Part shown: positions 23,794 through 35,272 of the stretch, in pieces
Layout of the letters: the number at the start of each line of letters is the position of its first letter
Position numbering within the stretch: position 1 is the stretch's first letter
Made by a program: the position numbers and the translations under genes
Source of the DNA: Mycogone perniciosa
Taxonomy: Eukaryota; Ascomycota; Sordariomycetes; Hypocreales; Hypocreaceae
NCBI GenBank assembly: GCA_025331125.1
Contig: JAOALB010000002.1
Coordinates: 682,001 to 746,000, forward strand
Direction: 5' to 3'
Length of the DNA stretch: 64,000 nt
The notes under the pieces: generated by a model
Seen by the model: only the letters and a program-made list of their open reading frames with translations
Told to the model about the DNA's origin: nothing
The model's database searches: none

Positions 23794-26700
23794 TCATCCC
23801 ACAGGGCCCTGACTGAACAAATTTGCGCAATCAAGCTCGACATACTCGTGTCTGTTGTCGTCCGGATTGTACGATTCGAGATGTCTGTACCGTATCAGAT
23901 GAGTGGGAACGCCATATTCAGGGAGTCTATAAGGATGCTTACACGCTCGGTGAAAGGATCGTGGATTTATGCCGTGAAATAGCACTGTTTTAAGTTAATA
24001 TAGTATTCAGAAGATGTACATCAGTTTGAGCTTGTGGTTGACTATTCAGACTGGAGCATACTCTGGAGTTTCCCTCCGTCACTTTCGTGTTGAACCAAAG
24101 GACAGTGCCGTTATCATTGTTCCCAGTCTAGTCCACAATAAAAATCAATGTTTTACTCACTAGAAGCGAAAGAATTTGTAGACTTTGTCGGCAGTCTCCC
24201 TTGGGCCGAAGCCGGGGCGTTGTTTCCATTCTGAAAGCAATCGCAGGTAAGTAGACCACGGGCCTAACTTGTGAACCTTTCTTAGGATCCTATTTCAGGT
24301 AGTTAGCATAAACCTCAATCCATACTGCAGCAGCTCCAGTCCGTACCCAAATTCCGAAAGCTCTTTGTAAGAAAGCCCCATTTCCACCTCGTCAGACTGG
24401 ACGCCGGCTGAGAGCGGGAGGAGCTCGGCTGATGGTGTGGCCTCAAGAAACTCGGTCATGATGGGCATGTCCCAGTTGTCGCGAGCCCAGCGCTGAAAGT
24501 TTGCCGCGTCGGTCTTCGAGATTGAGCCCAAGGGGGCGAGATCAGCGGAGCTGGCGTCGTACTGTCCGTGTGTTAGTGATGACCACAGCTTCTCCGGCTG
24601 CGGGCATGAGCCACTCACCTTGGTGTAATAGCCGCGTAGGTTTTCTACTGTCTTGTCAGCCAGCGGGTCTATCTTGTAATCGCAACTACGTCTGGATTCT
24701 GCTAGGGAGGTGAGCGTGGTCATATACCATCAACATTGCCTGAACCCAGGACGAGAAGCGATACGCCTGCTCTGGGCAAGCCCCTCGCCTGGGTCGATAG
24801 CTGGGCAAGCTCATAAGAGACTACCATTCGGTTCCTAGCCTGAATATTCTGCTTTGCCAGATTCTCGCTCGTCGTTCCTCCCTCGACCGCGTACTTGGGT
24901 TTGAAACCATCGAACGCGTCCTCGATAAGCGATTCGTGGGCCGTGACCACCTTGTCGATATTGAGATCCGTATGGTATGCTCCTATTTGTGCAGATAGCC
25001 TCTTGGCCCCTGTGCAATGTTGTTGTCAGTTGACCTTGCTCGAGAATACTTCAGGAATATTAAGATATGATCTTAGGGGGTCTCGGATAGAGAAACTCCT
25101 AGGTATCTCGTCAAGGCCAGAAAGAAGACCAAAGTACATACTTGATCGAGTCTCCTCGGAACTGTTGACTGTGCCCATGAAGCAGGTATGAAGTAGTTTC
25201 GAGACAATCTCATGTGGCGTCTTGGGAGTGTAATCTTTCGACCCGACCACTTTTCGCAGGTCCTGCAAGGTGCTCTCCTCTCCATTTTGAATGGATTTGA
25301 GCACCAACTTGCACATTCCGAAGACAAAAAGGGCAACGGTAGAACTGTCGAGACCTCCCGACAAAGCCAGGAAGAATCCCGCGCTGGAGCTACGGACGAG
25401 GTACTGCCAAAGATACACCGAGGTCGCCAGATGGATCTCCTCCATGGGATCTAGAAGCTTGATCGGAATCTCCGTCGCAATAACCTCGTCCGAGAGAAAC
25501 ACTTTCGAACTTGGGTGGCTCAAGGTGATATCACACTCAATGCGGGGATATTCCGGCTGTTGGGCGGCCTGGACATTGCGGCTGTGGCTGGTCCGGTAGC
25601 TACGGACTCTGCCGAGGTCAACGGTCGCGACGATGACCTCGACTGGAAGGAGGGAGAACTGGGATGACTGTGCCAGAACTTCGCCGTTCTGGATGATCAT
25701 GCTGCTTCCATCACTACAGTGTCCGTCAGCATCTGGGCCATTCCAATGACTGAGGGCGGACGAAACTCACTATAACATTCTTGCCTCCCCATCGAGACCC
25801 TGTCGAGTTAAGGGGTAAGCAATAAAGTGCGGGCACGTTAAAGGGGGGTCGTGCTCACAGTACTGTTGGCGTAGATGTAGAGACCACCATTACTCCTAGT
25901 CGAGTTCGAAATCAGGTTAAGTTTCTTACCCAGCTTGCGCAGCTCAGCATGCGAAGCACTCGAGTTCTAACTGCAAGGTCAGTTCAGTAGCGTTGTTAGG
26001 TGAGAATAGAGTTGTGGGCTGTACCAAGATAATCTCAGCGCCGTCGACTGCAAGCCAGGAACCAATTGTCAGTGAAAAGGTGGTCACGAAAGAGAAGTAC
26101 AACCAGAAATTACGTACGGCCAGTGAAAATAGATGGGTTCCTCGGGACAAACTAAGCGAATGGTGTCAGTTCTTTTCTCAAAAAAGCGCTGGATGGTCTC
26201 TGTTGACGCCATCATGGGCTGGCTCCAGTGATATGCCTACTCCTGGTGCGTCTCGAGAGTTCGAGTTCCAAGGAAGTTTCCCAAGAGACCAAAATGAAGA
26301 ATAGCTAATGACTTACCAGCTCCTCACACGTCTCACAAGTAACGGACGTATCAGGCGTCTCCAGAATGAAGTCGCCAATGGGAGCGGTCGTCTGTCCCGT
26401 CACTTCCCTCACAACTTGATGAAGCTTGTGCATCTCTATCTGTCTCTCCTTCGTCCAGGCAGTGAAATGGCGGGGCTCTCGATACAACCCGTCACCAGCA
26501 AGAGCTACACCATTGCGTTAATAAAACGCCCAGACGAGTGTTGATCATGGGCCCCAAGAACACATAAACACATACCTTGCTTGGCCCTGATGGCGTACAC
26601 CTTTCGATACGTGCACAGGACTCGGCAGTTGTACTGAATGTTCCTGTGCCTGACGCCCATGCCGAGATCAATGAGCATTTCTTTGCACACGGGGTCGGCG

Positions 26701-27079
26701 ATGATCTCGGCAAGGACCTCCCAGCTGTGCAGCTCGGTGTCGCTCTTGGGCCATGGTCAGTGAGTGAACAGTCATGCAACACATCAACCGAGCTTTCGAC
26801 GCTCAGTCAAGGCTCGGGGACGACGTACCTCCAGATGGTGATCGAGACATCCTGTTCATGAGTCAGTCCAGCTTATGTTGTTGCTCTTCCTTTCGCAAAC
26901 GAGCGATTGGGTGATTAGTGACACATACCATATCCGGGAATCTCCAGCTCCGGCCCAGTCCGCAGTTTGGCTCCCTTCTCTTTGGCGACTCGGATAGACT
27001 CGAGAATGCGATCACGGTTGCCTAAAAAGTCGAGCGGAACGCTCAACAGCGAGGCTGCTGCGACAGTCACAAATTCCAT
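23794..27079 (-). CDS. QNS1: Glutamine-dependent NAD+ synthetase, 15 exons
   Basis: Makes NAD+ from deamido-NAD+, ATP and glutamine. I reconstruct 15 exons (minus strand): 27079-26929, 26851-26829, 26744-26576, 26504-26317, 26151-26118, 26047-26025, 25966-25859, 25799-25771, 25713-25142, 25009-24728, 24647-24619, 24561-24347, 24289-24161, 23984-23943, 23884-23794. They total 2085 nt and 694 aa, close to the usual length for this family. The N-terminal nitrilase-type glutaminase keeps its triad: Glu in GPELEI (about 44-46), Lys113 in RAKQ and Cys174 in TCETCEEL. The synthetase half has the PP-loop SGGLDSS (about 360-366) and the [32 protein letters not shown] and GISKTD-like (SISKTDA) segments. 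The C-terminus ends [12 protein letters not shown] plus about 20 residues. Each phase matches, so the gene looks intact in spite of many in-frame stops in the introns. Confidence 0.88.
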
Positions 27080-30000
27080 GTTGGCGCTCAGTGATAGAGT
27101 GTTTATTGATGGGGGTTTTCGGGTGATCTTAGGATGAGATGTCTCCTCACTGACTTGGAGGAAGTCTGATACGATAATTAAGAGCTGTTAAACTAGGGAC
27201 CCATAAGTCAATAACAGGGTCACATGAAACAGAGAATTCGGATGGGAAAGTTATTTTCTTAGTAATTTCTGACTTGGAGTTGCGCGGCTGAGTGGGTCTG
27301 TCTAGTGGGTAGAGATAGGTTTATCAGGGTTATGAAGATCTATAGAGTTCCTGGCGTGTTGTTGCTTTCTTTATCTGTAGTTATGAAATAATAATGATAA
27401 AATTACGCCGATATATAAAATAACTATTAAGGCATTTTAGGTATACTATATTTCCAATATTATAACCTTCATACCTACTACTAGGTAGTAGATAAGCGGT
27501 TTCCCGAATAGTGACTGAGGCTAAATGGCGAGGTACCTGAAATACCTGTAAGATAGGAACTACAGAGGTCCAGGTAGTTAGAGTGAGGGGAAAGGGGCTA
27601 GGGGAGAAGTATTACTTAAGGGAGAGGAGGAATGATTGTGTTAATGCGAAATACCTCGAATTCTCGATGTCAGGTCTATATGGTGGTGGGTGGGCTATAC
27701 ACAAACCATTAACAGCATATGACGTGGGATTTGAAGAAATCGGGAAGCGGCTTCTATGGCAGCGACATACAGATTCCAGTTACAAGACACCTAAACATCC
27801 ACCCTCAGTCTTCCGTTAGGTTCAGCCATTGGCTGGCCGGGTCCTTCTTCGGTGTAAGGAGAAGGGTAGCCCAGCCATGGAAGCTAGTTAAAGACCAGGT
27901 CCGTCAATATGCAGGAAGAATACATGTCGGTGATTCAAAAGAGAAAGCTACCTATACAGCTGAGGTCCTATGCTACCGTAGGTAACGAGGAAGGAAAGCG
28001 TGTAGAAGTGATCAACTACCATCCATAGCATAACGGGTCTGCAATATCGCTTAACACTTGTTGCCCTTTTGTTCGCTCCAAAATGCCAGGTAATACAGAG
28101 GATAAAACCATCCCGTGATGCTTAACTGTCTGCAACTTCAAGCTGTGTAATGAGTGACAATGCCCTGTGGACATGATGAACAACCTAAACGGAGGTGTCA
28201 CAGAGGTCAGGCATTTGGAGGTGTCTGGTGCACGTTAAAGGGCTGGTGTTGTTGGCCAAGCAGGGCCTCCTGTATAAAGGCCAAGGTTACACCTATAGCA
28301 ACCGTAGCAAAGGGGGTAGAAATATCCGCATTAGCAGGCAGCCATATAATATATGCCCACTTAGGGCGGCTCACCCACCGCTCGGGTTAGAGCAGCGACT
28401 GCTCAGGGCGTCTGATTCCGATTTGGGATGGAATAGCTGTCGCGGGCGACTATTGAGGAAAGAAAATATCATGTCACACGTCCAAGCATCTACGAGTAGA
28501 TTCGTGAACATACTAAATCGAATCGATTATGTAAATGCCTTCTAAGTCTGATTGATATTAGATACTAGTCAGCCATTATCGTGGGGCCCATCTTCAACCC
28601 CATGGGGCATCTCGTGCCGAGTTCGCACAGAATTTAGCCTTTCCGATGCAACCACCTGCTGCTGTCGAGCAGCAAATGCGTGTATGATGAATCAAACCAG
28701 GTGAGGCTCAACCCAAGACGTGCAATGCAATGTTCGAGTAAGTTTCGTGCATTCTAGATGGTGGCGTGGGGCATCCATCGGGCCTTTCAGGAGCGCAGAT
28801 ACGACAGCTCGGCTGCATGGAGAAGCAGCAGAGTTACATGCATAATGCACTCCGTCGAATCAAGACAATGTGCCAAGGGATATAGGCAGTAATCGTACTT
28901 CATACATGGCGGCTTAACGTAAGAGAAAGAATAAGACGGGATAATGAATGACACTCAAGGGCATGACAATGACCCCATTGCCAGCCGGGCAAATGTGAAC
29001 CAACAAAAAAGCTGAATCTACGGTGAAGAAAAATCTCAATCGATCTTGTAATCGAAACGCCATCTGGACAGCATCTTGCTTATCGTGGGGCTCCATGTGG
29101 GGAGAAGGAAATGAGGAGGTGCCAATGGCTCTAACTTCTTTTTCTCCTATTGGGAGACAGGAGGAAACAAAAAGGAGCTAAAAAAAAGTTGGTGTTTGCA
29201 GACGTCATTTATTATCCTTATTACTATTACTACTACGGAGTACCCTCAGATCAAGTAGTGAAAATGAAAAACTCTGGTCGGTGTATTACCGACAGACCCG
29301 GTATATTGACTTTCGGGCCTTTGCTTTTTTGTTGAGTTTCGCGTCTTTTCGCTCCGACACGGGGCCGAGACTCGTCATCTCCGGTCCGGGTCGCCCACAA
29401 GGTGAAGAAGCTGAAATCCTTTTATCTTTTCCCGTTCAACCGCTGTCGCCATCATTCAGCTAGTAGTCCGTGCTCCGTTATCATTCCGAATAATGCGTAG
29501 CACATTGCATGTGTGATGAACGGACAGGCCTGGATGGCGCCACCCCTTGGATAGGGAGCGACAGGTTATTAGCATGTTAGCCCGATGCGGCAACTTGTTG
29601 AAAGTTGTAAGTTGTACTGTGGTATCAGCATCTGTCAGAAGACGAGTCCATCTGGACACCGGCAAACCACTGCCGTCAGCCATTGAGAGTGAGGCTGCTG
29701 AATGCTGATCCCTCATGTGTTGGACAAGAGCACCTCGCTGATGCTTGCGATCGACACGCCTGTGTTGTGAGGTGCAACCCCATTAGGGGGGTTTGGGGGC
29801 CATAGGGGCACCGTGCTGAACTAACAGCTCTTAGTTCCAGTAGCATCTCTGTGTGTTGGTGGTGTGACAAGAGACAGTGACGCCCTTCTAGAAGCCTTCT
29901 CACAGACCCTGGCCACCTGGGCATGCATGTCCGAAGACCGTATTGGATACGGAGGTTCACACGGGTACGGATTTCGAGGGGTGATGAGACTCCGTTCGCC

Positions 30001-30815
30001 GCGCCTCTTGCCGCGACCCATCCTCAAGGATCTCAACAGCGAACACCGGCGTTTCCGTCACAGCCGTATCGACTTCAGCGACTCAGCGAGTGAGAACGAG
30101 TGTCTCTCGTTGGCCGACAGTCTGCCGCTTCGGCGCCCTATCTCCCCCGTAATTTCCGGTCTCCTGGAGAAAACGGGGGCTTTGGGCTGTTTTTGCCGAC
30201 CAAACCGACCGGCGCGTGTGCTCCGAAGATGCCTGCTTATCAACCAATAGCAAGGGGCCGGCTACTGTCGTGAGGCCGGCAGGACAAGCAGGGCAAGCAG
30301 GTGAAGGAGTCAGGCGTTCATCATGTCCACGTCTCGGGCTGGCCTGTGTGTATGTATGACAACGAGAGTAGGAGTCAGTTTGCGCATGGCGGCATGCCAT
30401 CTAGGGGTAACAGGACCTTGTTTGGCGTGGTTCCATTTTTGCCGCCATTGTCGCGCCGCGGACAAAAAATGGCTCAACCCAGGGTTCCTATCACTTGGAG
30501 ATACGGACTAGTAATACGTATCTGCTGTATCTTCATCTGTAACTGCAACTCTGTTTTAGCTTCCGGCAGGCACTTGCTTGCCTTTTTGGGCGCGGTCCGG
30601 CTCCACGAAAGGCTGTGATGGTAGTAATCACAGTCTGGGTAGGTCTTCGTGGATATGTATAAATGCTTTGAGCCCCCCGTCCTCCCGCTTCCTCTAACCT
30701 CTCTCAGAACCGTACTCCGTAATCTTTCTTGATCTCTACTCTGCCCCGAACATCAGATCTTGCCCATCCAACGAAGCTTTTCGTTTCTACTCCGTGCACA
30801 TAACAATCTTCCACA
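27080..30815. other. AT-rich to mixed gene-poor region, 3.7 kb
   Basis: No gene is supported. About 27140-28560 is clearly AT-richer than its surroundings, with a block near 27360-27480 almost without G/C runs. On the minus strand at about 28207-28390 a frame of some 60 codons looks protein-like but is closed by stops at both ends, so a decayed mobile-element or gene relic is possible. Single TACGGAGTA copies lie near 29233 and 30708. The final 100 bp are the leader of the next gene. Confidence 0.5.
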
Positions 30816-31096
30816 ATGCCTGCCACTACCCCTTCTCAGCCGGCCAACGTCGCTCCTCCTACTCCCGCCGGTTTGGGAGATAACAAGGCCATCAAGTTCC
30901 AGATCAAGACTGGCAACAACCGCTGGGAATGCACTCTGCAAGACCGCGCCAACTAGTACGTTCTATCTTAACCGCATACACATCGAGTCAAAGTCAATTG
31001 CTGACATCCTTTCCCAGTGAGCGCATCAAGGCTCTGCGTGCCGACTCTACCGACTCTACCACGTCCAGCAGCTCCTCCACCAGCGAGTCCTCGTAG
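30816..31096 (+). CDS. Small conserved-looking 72-aa protein of unknown function
   Basis: Two exons: 30816-30955 and 31018-31096, intron of 62 bp in phase 2 (GTACGT...CAG). The N-terminus is Pro/Thr/Ala-rich (about 1-20), followed by a compact core KFQIKTGNNRWECTLQDR and NYERIKALRAD, and a tail composed almost only of Ser, Thr, Asp and Glu ending SESS. The splice donor overlaps an in-frame TAG (AACTA|GTACGT), so an unspliced message would stop after residue 46. No signal peptide or membrane segment is present, so it should be cytosolic or nuclear. Strong support for coding comes from the coherent splice and the GC-rich third positions. I do not recognise the family. The upstream 150 bp are C/T-rich and hold two TACTCCGT copies. 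Confidence 0.75.
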
Positions 31097-32320
31097 AGGA
31101 CATGTCCTATCAAACCACTCACCAATCACAAGATACGGAAGAATCAAGACACAAAAATGACATGAAAAAAATTGGCGTTGGAAAAGAGTACGAGTAGTAG
31201 TACTCCGTACTGCATGTGGCGTTCAGGTCCCCACGCATCGTCTACCTTCCCCCCATCTCGGCTTGGGCGGCACACGACGTGGAGCTCTAATTTTTTTGTT
31301 TTCCTCTTTTTAGCGACTGGCATTATTAGTACTACTACCTAGAAGGGACATCCGGCGTCCCGAATATGTGAAATTCAAACATACCCGTTTTTTACGAAGT
31401 ACTCATCCGTCTCACTGTTTCTTTATTCTTTCTTGCTGCACAACAAGCAGGTGTCCACGTGGTGCTGAAAAAGAAAAAAAGCTTATCGCATCTCTCTATC
31501 ACGTCTGCTGGGCGATTATGGGGAAACCCAAGACAAACCCGTATTCGTCACCGAAGAACATGCCCAGCTACCCCGGACTGACCGACTGACCAAATCGATC
31601 AGCGCTGTTTCTCATTGTCATAGGCCGGTTACTCGTGGGCTGTCCGTGGATCTCCTCTCCTGCAGCCATCGGAACTACCCTCTGGAGGCTGGCTAGCACA
31701 GCAGCTCAAACGTCGAAATAGCCACCAAACAGACTGCCGGGCCTCATGCAACATCACGTAAATTAGTGATGCTTTCAGGCGTCGACAAGTGTCAAGTGGC
31801 GTGCTGAACGGCCGCTCCTCCGGCCAGCCCCTCGATCTTCATTCATCACCTGATGACCGCGTTGGGGTCGACAGGCCAGGATTGTGTTGGATGATGGTCG
31901 CCAAGGATGACCTTTCATTTGCAAGCACCTGGATCTCTCCCCCAATTGGCAGGTAGAACAGCGCTGAAGAGGCCTGCCAAGGCTCACGACGCTGTTGGAC
32001 GCTCCATAAATGTTTTTTTTCTCTCGCTTTGGGATGGGTGAGGGTAATTATGTATGAACTTATCCTTCAGAAGCGCGTCGTTGTCGGGCCGTTGTCTGTT
32101 TCGTCGAATTCAAGCTTGTTTGTTGGTTGTCTCAACTACCACACCAAGCAGCCTCATATTATTCACACTCGGATATTTGCTTGCAGTGGCCTAATGGCTC
32201 GCTTAAACTATCGAGCTGCATATCAAGGCCCCAATGGACAAGAGATGCCTCAATAAGGTAGATACACATCTCTTGACTAGCAATGTGTGTAGTCCATCGC
32301 CCTGATTAGAACCACATCCA
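31097..32320. other. Convergent spacer of 1.2 kb
   Basis: Contains the 3' flanks of the 72-aa protein gene and of the MYND gene. A TACTCCGTAC copy lies at about 31200-31209. No coding region is evident. Confidence 0.6.
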
Positions 32321-32965
32321 CTACCCTTCCATCATCATCATTGCTTTTCTCATGGCCGCCCCATTCGCACCTCCCGGGCCCCGACCATAAATTATTTCAG
32401 CAAGCATACGAAGCTGCATGGGGAAGAGGCTGTTCCCGTAGTGTTCAATCATGTCCGACTTCTCCGCTGGAGAGAGCAAGCATGACCACTGCGATGTATC
32501 CATGGCCAAGTCTTCACACTCTTTCTGTTTCTCAGAGTTCCACCATGGCGGAAGGATGCCGGGATGAGCTGCGGTGCGTTGCAGGAAACGCCGAAAGCCA
32601 GCCAGAATATCACTTTCATCACCACCACCATAGACACTGTCGTCGCCTATTTCGCCGTCGAGGTTCATAGCATCCTCGATGCGCATACGGTGGGCATCGA
32701 TGAGTAACCGATACACATCCTTCTCCGAACGATCATGGAGCCAGGTGTTGTTATTAAGACGTGTAAAGGGCTTGTCGACCTGCTTGTCCAAACCCTTGAC
32801 GATATCTGCTGCGACGGTAGGAATTCGGCCACAGGTCTTCTTGTGTGACTTCCAGTCGGCCTTCTGACAATCTCGGGAACAGTATGGCGTGCTTGAGCAC
32901 TTTGCACAGCGCTTGAGAGTCACCTCGGGCGGTGCCTTCTTGCAGGAGGCGCAAGAGTCGCTCAT
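32321..32965 (-). CDS. MYND-type zinc-finger protein
   Basis: Single exon, 214 aa. An N-terminal MYND finger with all ligands present binds two zinc ions and usually mediates protein-protein contacts: C5-x2-C8, C20-x2-C23, C29-x3-C33, H41-x3-C45, including the typical YCSRDCQKADWKSHKK. The remainder (about 50-214) is a helical region with RLLIDAHRMRIEDAMNL and GFRRFLQRTAAHPGILPPWW, followed by a C-terminal Met-rich end. This layout, a MYND finger plus a short all-alpha domain, is common in filamentous fungi without assigned function. There is no SET domain, so it is not an SMYD methyltransferase. Confidence 0.9.
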   Translation of the reverse strand: MSDSCASCKKAPPEVTLKRCAKCSSTPYCSRDCQKADWKSHKKTCGRIPTVAADIVKGLDKQVDKPFTRLNNNTWLHDRSEKDVYRLLIDAHRMRIEDAMNLDGEIGDDSVYGGGDESDILAGFRRFLQRTAAHPGILPPWWNSEKQKECEDLAMDTSQWSCLLSPAEKSDMIEHYGNSLFPMQLRMLAEIIYGRGPGGANGAAMRKAMMMMEG

Positions 32966-33885
32966 TTTGAGGATTCGTCGTGCAGAGCGTTAGAGTAGCC
33001 CTCAAGTGCTCCGCCAGCTACTCCGTATGTCAACTCGGGTCTTGAAGAGCAGGTCTGTGAATTACACTTTTGAACTTACTGTGCGAATCAGCAATGCTGT
33101 GTGGACTACTCCGTATTGGAATCTCTATCATCAAGTCAATGGTGAGGGGAACATGCGGTGACTTATGTATTGCGATGGAAAAAGAAAATACTACCTACCG
33201 GATGCAGCTCTTCTGCCACATGCATACCGAGCAGCATCTTTCAATAGGATAGGTGTTTTGGCCATCATTAGTATTATTAACAACAATATCAAACACGCCT
33301 GTATTATTTCTTCCGAGAGCCTCACACTATCCACCGGGATATATGAAGTGCATATGGGCTCGTTGAGGTCGGTTACGAAGTAGTGAGATCGTGAATACAT
33401 GAATGACATCACCACTCCATTCACATGGGTACAACCTCGGATCTGCAAAGTATCATGCATTGCTGCACCGTGAGATTTGAGGCTGTCAAGGCGGATGAAG
33501 TGGGTGGGATTTTAGTTTTGAATATACGTCAAACATGTAATTCGTCTTTTTGATTGGATTTCCTCCCAACAAGAGTGCGTTGTCCGTACATGAGAGGCTG
33601 TTGGTCACATGACGTCTGCTGAGTTGGAGGCCGCGTTGACGGTGTGAATTCAAATAAGCCAATGATTCTGCCTGGGCGAGTGGTGGCAAAGGCATCATTC
33701 AAGACCGCGCAATCATTCCATGTGGCTTCGTCACGGGGGCTGAGACTCGACTCGCGCTCTCTACCTATAACCCATGAGAAGATTTAAATCTTTCCCTCCT
33801 AACTAACCCAACCAGCCGAACAGCTTGTTTGCATTCGACAGTTTAGTCCTTATCTACCCCTCTCTTGACGCCGCCCAACGTCAGG
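32966..33885. other. Divergent promoter region
   Basis: Shared upstream DNA of the MYND gene (-) and the membrane protein gene (+). Two TACTCCGTA copies occur near 33019 and 33109. I see no gene. Confidence 0.6.
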
Positions 33886-34995
33886 ATGCCCGTCAATCAT
33901 GTGGTGCTCGCCTCGGGCGCTGTCGTCGCCGTTTCTGTAGCCGTGGCTACCATGATAGCCCTCTACGAATCCCCCGAGCTGCGACAGTACGCGGATGACG
34001 TTCGGCGACGAATCGCCATGGCCTTCCACTCGATGGGCGATAACATCAATCCCCCCGACAGGCCGCCTCGCTACAACAGACCCGAAGACGCCGAGGGATT
34101 CTTCCAGTCGCGGCGTGGCGAAGGTGCTGAACCCGGTGTGGACGCCGATGAAGAAACCCGTCGCAGACAGCGAGATGAGTTGCTCTACTGGAATTCGGTG
34201 CGACTAGAAAAACAAGAGAAAGACCAGAGAGAGCCGGCTGCGCCACTTGGTCTGCCGCAGCCAAGCCACACTTCCCGAGGATCAACAACGTTTGATGACT
34301 TCCTTCGACCAGACGAGAACGCCGAGCATGGGGCATATGTTTTCAACTCCGGCGCTGATGTGAGAGACAGCCAAGGTGGTCTTCGCCGTCGTGGTGATGG
34401 GGCCCGGGGCTTCACGACAGCGCTGTACGGCAACCCGTTTTCGGATGAACACCACATTTCAAGCGACGAGTTTGAAGACGCCGTAACCCGCCAAATCTCA
34501 CCAGAGAAACACGAAGTCATGTCGGAAACAGATATCTACAGTGCAACCACTCATGATCTGGAAGAGCGCCGAACCCCAACGCTGGAGCCCTCTACGTCAT
34601 TGATTGATCTCGCTCTTACATCTGCCGCCGCCCAGTTGCCTCCCACACTTGAACGTGAACTTGCGGAGAATGAGTTCATGTCCGCCGGCCAGGATGATCG
34701 GCACAGTGCTTACACTTCAATCCAGGCATGGGCTCATGACTCAAGCCGTGACTTCTACTCACCACTGCCTGTGACTCCGTTAGCGCCCATCTCTGAGCCG
34801 GAGCTGATCAGCGAAGGAGAGCTTACGCCCACCGATTCGGTATCCCTTGCTGGCTCCGGCGAAGATATTGCCAACGATGCAAACATGTCCGAACATATGG
34901 ATGTCATGAGCGAAAGTGAAGGCATGGCTACCCCCGCTAGTTGGTCTGAGGTTGGCAGTGTGGTGAGCGAAAGTGACTTTCCTTTGCACGCATGA
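33886..34995 (+). CDS. Single-pass membrane protein with long acidic disordered tail
   Basis: Single exon, 369 aa from the ATG at 33886; the frame is open slightly upstream but without ATG. Residues 5-27 are a hydrophobic segment (VVLASGAVVAVSVAVATMIAL), followed by a short amphipathic, basic helix (DDVRRRIAMAFHSMG). This suggests a tail outside the membrane after an N-terminal anchor. Residues about 45-369 are charged and poor in hydrophobics, with Arg/Glu-rich coiled-coil-like DEETRRRQRDELLYW and many Ser/Thr-Pro-Glu stretches, probably phosphorylated. Without a basic n-region or cleavage site the segment reads as an anchor and not a signal peptide. I do not recognise the family; the organelle cannot be told from sequence alone. 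Confidence 0.82.
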   Translation: MPVNHVVLASGAVVAVSVAVATMIALYESPELRQYADDVRRRIAMAFHSMGDNINPPDRPPRYNRPEDAEGFFQSRRGEGAEPGVDADEETRRRQRDELLYWNSVRLEKQEKDQREPAAPLGLPQPSHTSRGSTTFDDFLRPDENAEHGAYVFNSGADVRDSQGGLRRRGDGARGFTTALYGNPFSDEHHISSDEFEDAVTRQISPEKHEVMSETDIYSATTHDLEERRTPTLEPSTSLIDLALTSAAAQLPPTLERELAENEFMSAGQDDRHSAYTSIQAWAHDSSRDFYSPLPVTPLAPISEPELISEGELTPTDSVSLAGSGEDIANDANMSEHMDVMSESEGMATPASWSEVGSVVSESDFPLHA

Positions 34996-35272
34996 TCCGA
35001 CCAGGTGTCATCCGTGTAGACATTCACAATGTTGAATCTCCTTTTCCTTTTTCTCCCCTTTCCTTCTCTGGGTATAAATGGCGCGGCGTTGGTTATGGAA
35101 GATTGCTAGTGTTAAACAGCCGACAAGTCATGGGTGACTACTCTATCCCTAAGGACAAGGTATGCATTGTATGGGTTACCAGGTAGCAATTCGAGTATTT
35201 ATCTATCTTTATATTTACATCTATCTATGTGTGGGTATGCATCGTTTCCTAAAAATGGACCTTCTGAAGAGC

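Noticed and set aside
25010..25141. Apparent premature stop and frameshift in NAD+ synthetase
   Set aside because: Explained by a 132-bp phase-1 intron with donor GTATGT at 25141 and acceptor CACAG at 25010, which restores the expected SSEETRSRAKRL segment.
25860..25966. An extra intron within the NAD+ synthetase glutaminase exon
   Set aside because: The GTAAGA-like donor after LRKLG is unnecessary: the frame continues openly through the expected GGLYIYAN segment.
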